Shown here piece by piece: positions 14,413-17,731 of a stretch of 17,731 nt of DNA. The notes beneath the pieces were generated by a model that saw only the letters and a list, made by a program, of their open reading frames with translations, ran no database searches and was not told the origin of the DNA. Every line of letters begins with the position of its first letter. Positions within the stretch are counted from its first letter, which is position 1. Position numbers and translations under genes: made by a program. Origin of the DNA: OMOG01 sp041485845 (GTDB lineage: Bacteria > Acidobacteriota > Terriglobia > Bryobacterales > Bryobacteraceae); NCBI GenBank assembly GCA_041485845.1, contig JBGPKH010000110.1, forward strand, positions 1-17,731, written 5' to 3'.

Positions 14413-15036
14413 TCACCGGCTACCGGCGATCTCCACACCGAGCTGGGACGCAATCCTGCGAATCTCACCGATCGCGGCGGCGAGGTCGTTCTTCTGGCCG
14501 GCGTCCAGATCCTGAGGCACCGCCTGGAGCATTTCGACGAACGTCTGGCAGCGCTTCAATGCGTCACCCAGCGTCACAGGCTTGGGCTGTTTGGGTTCGA
14601 TGCGCTTCAACAGTTCGGTAATCGCAGCCGAAATGTTCTGGCTGTTTTCGGGCAACAGTGCGACCACGTTGCCGTCCACCATGATGCCGGCTTCCGACAC
14701 ATTCGGCGCAATCGAGCGGTAGTCCTTCGGACCGATATGCGTCACCAGTGAGATGTGGAAGAATGCCGGGCCATACGCCGCAAGCAGACCGATCGCCCGG
14801 TCCACCCAGCGCCGCGACACGTGCAGATCGAGCGTGCAGAACTCGGCCCAGGTGGATCTTCTGGAGCGATAGACTCTCTGATCGCGGATAATTCGAAGAG
14901 TCTCAATCTCAGCGGCCGTACAACGCGCCGCCGTCAGGCCGAACGCTTCGCGCCGGCCCATCCACTGTCCCAGGTCAAAATCAGCCGATTCAGTCTCGCC
15001 TGTTTCGGGGTTGACATACTCCATTCCTTCGTTCAT
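14413..15036 (-). CDS. Unrecognised protein with HTH-like segment
   Basis: A 207-aa protein I do not recognise. The start at ATG 15036 is backed by a strong GGAGGT 4 nt upstream; a longer frame to 15069 is not supported. Residues about 58-82 (TWAEFCTLDLHVSRRWVDRAI) resemble the helix-turn-helix pattern WxEFCxxxLxxSRRxxxRxI seen in many phage and plasmid DNA-binding proteins. About 45 residues later comes IMVDGNVVALLPENSQNISAAI, then a Lys/Pro linker and a helical C-terminus. There is no signal peptide or membrane helix. Two identical palindromes lie in its upstream region, one just before the ribosome-binding site, so it may be an autoregulator (inference). It is convergent with the second CpaE-like gene and downstream of mutS2. 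Confidence 0.75.
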   Translation of the reverse strand: MNEGMEYVNPETGETESADFDLGQWMGRREAFGLTAARCTAAEIETLRIIRDQRVYRSRRSTWAEFCTLDLHVSRRWVDRAIGLLAAYGPAFFHISLVTHIGPKDYRSIAPNVSEAGIMVDGNVVALLPENSQNISAAITELLKRIEPKQPKPVTLGDALKRCQTFVEMLQAVPQDLDAGQKNDLAAAIGEIRRIASQLGVEIAGSR

Positions 15037-15046
15037 GCGCACCTCC

Positions 15047-15073
15047 GGATTTGGGACACGGTGTCCCAAATCC
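15047..15073. promoter_or_regulatory. Palindrome 1, candidate operator next to ribosome-binding site
   Basis: Perfect dyad: arm GGATTTGGGACAC (15047-15059), central G (15060), arm GTGTCCCAAATCC (15061-15073). The leftmost bases overlap the Shine-Dalgarno complement of the 14413-15036 gene, so a bound protein or RNA hairpin here could block translation or transcription. Its 21-bp core is identical to palindrome 2. Between them lie an AT-rich stretch and a small inverted repeat, CCCTTA (15073-15078) with TAAGGG (15094-15099). Confidence 0.7.
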
Positions 15074-15113
15074 CCTTAAGGATTTATTGGAAATAAGGGA
15101 GTTACGGTTTTGG

Positions 15114-15134
15114 TTTGGGACACGGTGTCCCAAA
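15114..15134. promoter_or_regulatory. Palindrome 2, identical 21-bp core
   Basis: TTTGGGACAC (15114-15123), central G, GTGTCCCAAA (15125-15134). This is an exact copy of the 21-bp core of palindrome 1, 64 bp away centre to centre, about six helical turns. The two sites bracket the AT-rich 15074-15113, the likely promoter region of the minus-strand gene. The rest of the gap to mutS2 (15135-15274) has only a 10-bp palindrome CCTCCGGAGG at 15174-15183. Confidence 0.7.
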
Positions 15135-15274
15135 AAGGCCGAATCTCTTTCCCTGATTTCAGCTTGGCACAAGCCTCCGGAGGTTCTCGCCGCAAACCGC
15201 CCGTTCTTTCGCTAACTCGCTGGATCTACGAGGCAAAATATTTCCACAAGTGCCGTGACTCTGAATTCGGCGCT

Positions 15275-17683
15275 CTATTCCCGCAGCTCCACGATCGTAG
15301 CCCCCGCGCCGCCCTCCTGCTGCGGCGCCTGGTAGAACTTCGCCACGTGCGGATGGCGCGTCAGCAACTCCGCAATCGCCTTCTTCAGAATTCCCATGCC
15401 GTGTCCGTGGACGATGCGGACGCGGCTGGCCGTGGCCATCACCGCGCGATCGAGAAATTCATCCACCGCGTCGCGGGCTTCCTCCGCGCGCTGGCCGATC
15501 ACGTTGATCTCCTGATGCACCGGCGCCAATTCGGGGGCGGGCTGGTAGCTGACGCCCTTTGGCAGCTTGCTTCCCCCTCCGCCGGACTCCGGCAGCACCT
15601 CGATCACGTCGTCCACCGGCACCTGCATCTTCATGAACCCGGCTTCCACTTCGATGCGGCCGTTGCCCAGCAGCCGCCGCACCCGCGCCGGCTCGCGCAC
15701 GTCCTTGAGACGCACGCGCACGCCCTCTGCGATGCGCAGCGGCTGGATGCGGTCCTGCCGCGAATCGTCCTGCGTCGCAAGCACCGTCGTCTGGAAATCT
15801 TCCCGCAGCTCGCGCTTGGCTTTGGAAACGCGGCGCTGGGCGTCCTGCTCCGATTTGCGGCGGTCGGAGCCCTGCGCGATCCGGCCGATGGTCTCCTGCG
15901 ACTGTTCCTCGAAATGCGCCAGCGCCTGCTCCATGCGCCGCTCCAGCTCCTTGAGCTTCGCCGTCTCCCGCTTCTCCCACTCGCGCGCAATCTCCTTCTC
16001 GCGCCGGTCGAGCTCCACCAGCCTGGCGCGCAGACTCTCCTCCAGCTTCTGGGTCTCCTCGATGCGCTGGTGCAGCTCGCCCAGAAACCGCGTGACGTCG
16101 CGCTCGCGGTCGCTCATCGACCGGCGCGCCCGCTGCATAATGTCTTCCGGCATGCCGAGCCGCGTGGCGATCTCCAGTCCGGCGGATTTCCCGGGCAGCC
16201 CCAGCCGCAGGCGATAGGTGGGCTCAAGGGTCTCCTCGTCGAACCCCATGGAGCCGTTTACCACGCCCTCGGTCGAGGCGCCGTAGATCTTGAGCGCCAT
16301 CAGGTGGGTGGACACCAGGGTGACGGCGCCGGCCGCGCGGAAGTGCTCCACGATGGCCACTCCCAGCGCGCCTCCTTCTTCGGGATCGGTGGCGGCGCCG
16401 AGCTCGTCGAGCAGCACCAGCGAGGCGGGCGTCACATCCAGCGCCATTTCGCGGATGTTCGAGACGTGCGCCGAGAACGTGCTGAGGTTTTCCTGGATGG
16501 ATTGATAATCTCCGATATCCGCCAGCACCCGCTCGAAGAGCGGGAACTCGGCCTCCGCGGCGGGCACCGGCAGCCCGGATTGCGCCATCAGGCTGAGCAG
16601 CCCCACGGTCTTGAGCGTCACGGTCTTGCCGCCGGTGTTAGGACCGCTGATCAGCAGAGTGCGGCGGTCCTTGGTCAGCTCCAGGCTCACCGGCACTGCG
16701 GCCTTGTGCCGCCGGCGCAGCACGTCTTCCAGCAGCGGATGGCGCGCGTCGCGCAACAGCAGCCGCTCGCCGAATCGCGGAATCGTGCAATCGAACTCCG
16801 CGGCGAAACGGCCTTTGGCGAAGATCAGCTCCAGCTCCGCCATGGTCACCAGCGTCCGCCGGATGGAATCGCTGTACCCGCGAAGGTGGTTGGTCATCTC
16901 CAGCAGAATGCGGTGGACCTCGCGCGCCTCTTCTTCGGCCAGCCGCACCAGCTCGTTGTTGAGGTCGATGGTTTCGAGCGGCTCCACGAACAGCGTGTGC
17001 CCGCTGGAGCTGGCGCCGTGGATTACGCCATCGAGCTTGCGCCGCTGCCCGGCGATCACCGGCACCACGAAGCGCTCATTGCGGATGGTGACGAACTCCT
17101 CCTGGAGCACGCCCTCCTCGCGGTGCGCGCGCAGGAAGCGCTCGAGCGATTCCTGGATGGACTTCTTCTGGCGCTCGATGTCGCGCCGCAGCCGCGCCAG
17201 CGCCACGCTGGCATGGTCGGCCACGCTGCCGTCGGGCAGGATCTTGCCATCCAGTTCGCGCAGCAGGGCGCGAAACTCGCCGATGGTTGCGGCGCGGCGT
17301 CCCAGCAGCGGAAAGCGCTCGGCGGCCGCGGCCAGGTGCGATTTGGCATCGGCGGCGATATCGAGCAGGGTGAACAGCTCGAAGATTTCCTTAGGCTCCA
17401 GCCCCGCGCCTTCGATGCGCAGTTTGTGCACCGCGGGTTCCACGTCTGGGATGCCGCCGAATTCGATGCGCAGCGCGGCGCCGCGCCCGCCGGCTTGCGG
17501 GTGCAAGGCGGCGTGCAGGTACTGGATAGCCTCGCCGGCTTCGGCGAGGGCGGTGTCGAGTTGCGCACGGTCGGTGAACGGGCGCACCTTCTCCAACTCG
17601 CGTTTGCCCAGCGGGCTCCCGATGTAGCGGCCCAGCAGTTGCCGCAATGCCTCGAATTCCAGGACTTCAGCGCTTGTCTTCAA
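15275..17683 (-). CDS. mutS2: MutS2-family ATPase/endonuclease
   Basis: An 802-aa protein, the usual MutS2 length (about 780-800). It lacks the MutS mismatch-recognition domain. Residues 1-330 are the core/lever region. The ABC-type ATPase has Walker A GPNTGGKT (347-354), Walker B LVLLDELG (422-429) and the STH motif (458-460). A long charged coiled-coil runs about 520-640, followed by a linker (about 650-700) and the C-terminal Smr domain (about 725-802) with HGHGMG at 759-764. The first strand of Smr reads INVIGQRAEEA rather than the common DLRG motif. MutS2 acts on branched DNA and, in some bacteria, on collided ribosomes. The start is TTG 17683; a TGA closes the frame upstream and no strong ribosome-binding site is seen. 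Confidence 0.97.
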   Translation of the reverse strand: MKTSAEVLEFEALRQLLGRYIGSPLGKRELEKVRPFTDRAQLDTALAEAGEAIQYLHAALHPQAGGRGAALRIEFGGIPDVEPAVHKLRIEGAGLEPKEIFELFTLLDIAADAKSHLAAAAERFPLLGRRAATIGEFRALLRELDGKILPDGSVADHASVALARLRRDIERQKKSIQESLERFLRAHREEGVLQEEFVTIRNERFVVPVIAGQRRKLDGVIHGASSSGHTLFVEPLETIDLNNELVRLAEEEAREVHRILLEMTNHLRGYSDSIRRTLVTMAELELIFAKGRFAAEFDCTIPRFGERLLLRDARHPLLEDVLRRRHKAAVPVSLELTKDRRTLLISGPNTGGKTVTLKTVGLLSLMAQSGLPVPAAEAEFPLFERVLADIGDYQSIQENLSTFSAHVSNIREMALDVTPASLVLLDELGAATDPEEGGALGVAIVEHFRAAGAVTLVSTHLMALKIYGASTEGVVNGSMGFDEETLEPTYRLRLGLPGKSAGLEIATRLGMPEDIMQRARRSMSDRERDVTRFLGELHQRIEETQKLEESLRARLVELDRREKEIAREWEKRETAKLKELERRMEQALAHFEEQSQETIGRIAQGSDRRKSEQDAQRRVSKAKRELREDFQTTVLATQDDSRQDRIQPLRIAEGVRVRLKDVREPARVRRLLGNGRIEVEAGFMKMQVPVDDVIEVLPESGGGGSKLPKGVSYQPAPELAPVHQEINVIGQRAEEARDAVDEFLDRAVMATASRVRIVHGHGMGILKKAIAELLTRHPHVAKFYQAPQQEGGAGATIVELRE

Positions 17684-17731
17684 AGGTGGCTACTTTCTCG
17701 GAAGAAGAAAAGTCTCACGCAAAGACGCCAA

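Noticed and set aside
14281..14751. 156-aa plus-strand frame over the hairpin and unknown gene
   Set aside because: It runs antisense to the better supported 14413-15036 gene, which has a strong ribosome-binding site; this frame has no recognisable domain.
15160..15185. Sigma54 promoter at TTGGCACAAGCC
   Set aside because: The -24-like GGCAC is present but no -12 TTGC element follows at the required spacing.
16611..17627. 338-aa Ser/Arg-rich plus-strand frame opposite mutS2
   Set aside because: Low-complexity Ser/Arg composition typical of an antisense frame; mutS2 on the other strand is unambiguous.

Overview
The window is GC-rich apart from a few AT-rich intergenic patches. It is almost entirely signal-transduction genes, with a tRNA at the left edge and a mutS2 housekeeping gene at the right. 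The dense hybrid-kinase, receiver and CpaE-type content, codon use and gene style suggest a large-genome soil bacterium, most likely an acidobacterium of the Solibacter/Bryobacter kind. That assignment is inference from general resemblance, not from a marker gene.

Layout. (1) 1-530: a 3x10-bp tandem repeat, an extended -10 promoter and tRNA-Met(CAT). (2) 531-4593, minus strand: decayed kinase tail, Rcp1-like receiver, 952-aa hybrid histidine kinase and stand-alone receiver, all overlapping by 1-23 bp. (3) 4793-7927, minus strand: pseudo-receiver/receiver protein, REC-HPt-HPt phosphotransfer protein and REC-CpaE/ParA ATPase, overlapping or 7 bp apart. (4) 7928-10035: an AT-rich promoter region, a CHASE3 histidine kinase and a broken Rcp1-like receiver, bracketed by two copies of a 38-39-bp direct repeat. 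(5) 10076-11551, minus strand: an NtrC-type sigma54 activator. (6) 11856-14324, plus strand: a FliA-like sigma factor, a stand-alone receiver and a second REC-CpaE ATPase. (7) 14325-15274: a strong hairpin between convergent genes, an unrecognised gene with an HTH-like segment, and two identical long palindromes upstream of it. (8) 15275-17683, minus strand: mutS2.

How the genes may work together. I count ten intact receiver domains, one degenerate receiver and one broken receiver, but only two intact histidine kinases. One protein carries two histidine phosphotransfer domains. This looks like a branched phosphorelay. Its possible outputs are transcription (sigma54 activator and alternative sigma factor) and cell-pole or protein positioning through two CpaE/MinD-type ATPases with N-terminal receivers. 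No pilus (tad/flp) genes accompany the CpaE-like proteins here. Two kinase-receiver pairs have decayed in complementary halves: one lost the kinase, the other lost the receiver. The surviving kinase (8218-9819) and surviving receiver (3791-4279) might therefore now act together; this is inference.

The clearest unexplained DNA structures are the twin 21-bp palindromes (one extended to 27 bp) upstream of the unknown gene at 14413-15036, the direct repeat flanking the CHASE3 kinase segment, the nested dyad near the start of the NtrC-type gene, and the hairpin at 14353-14410.
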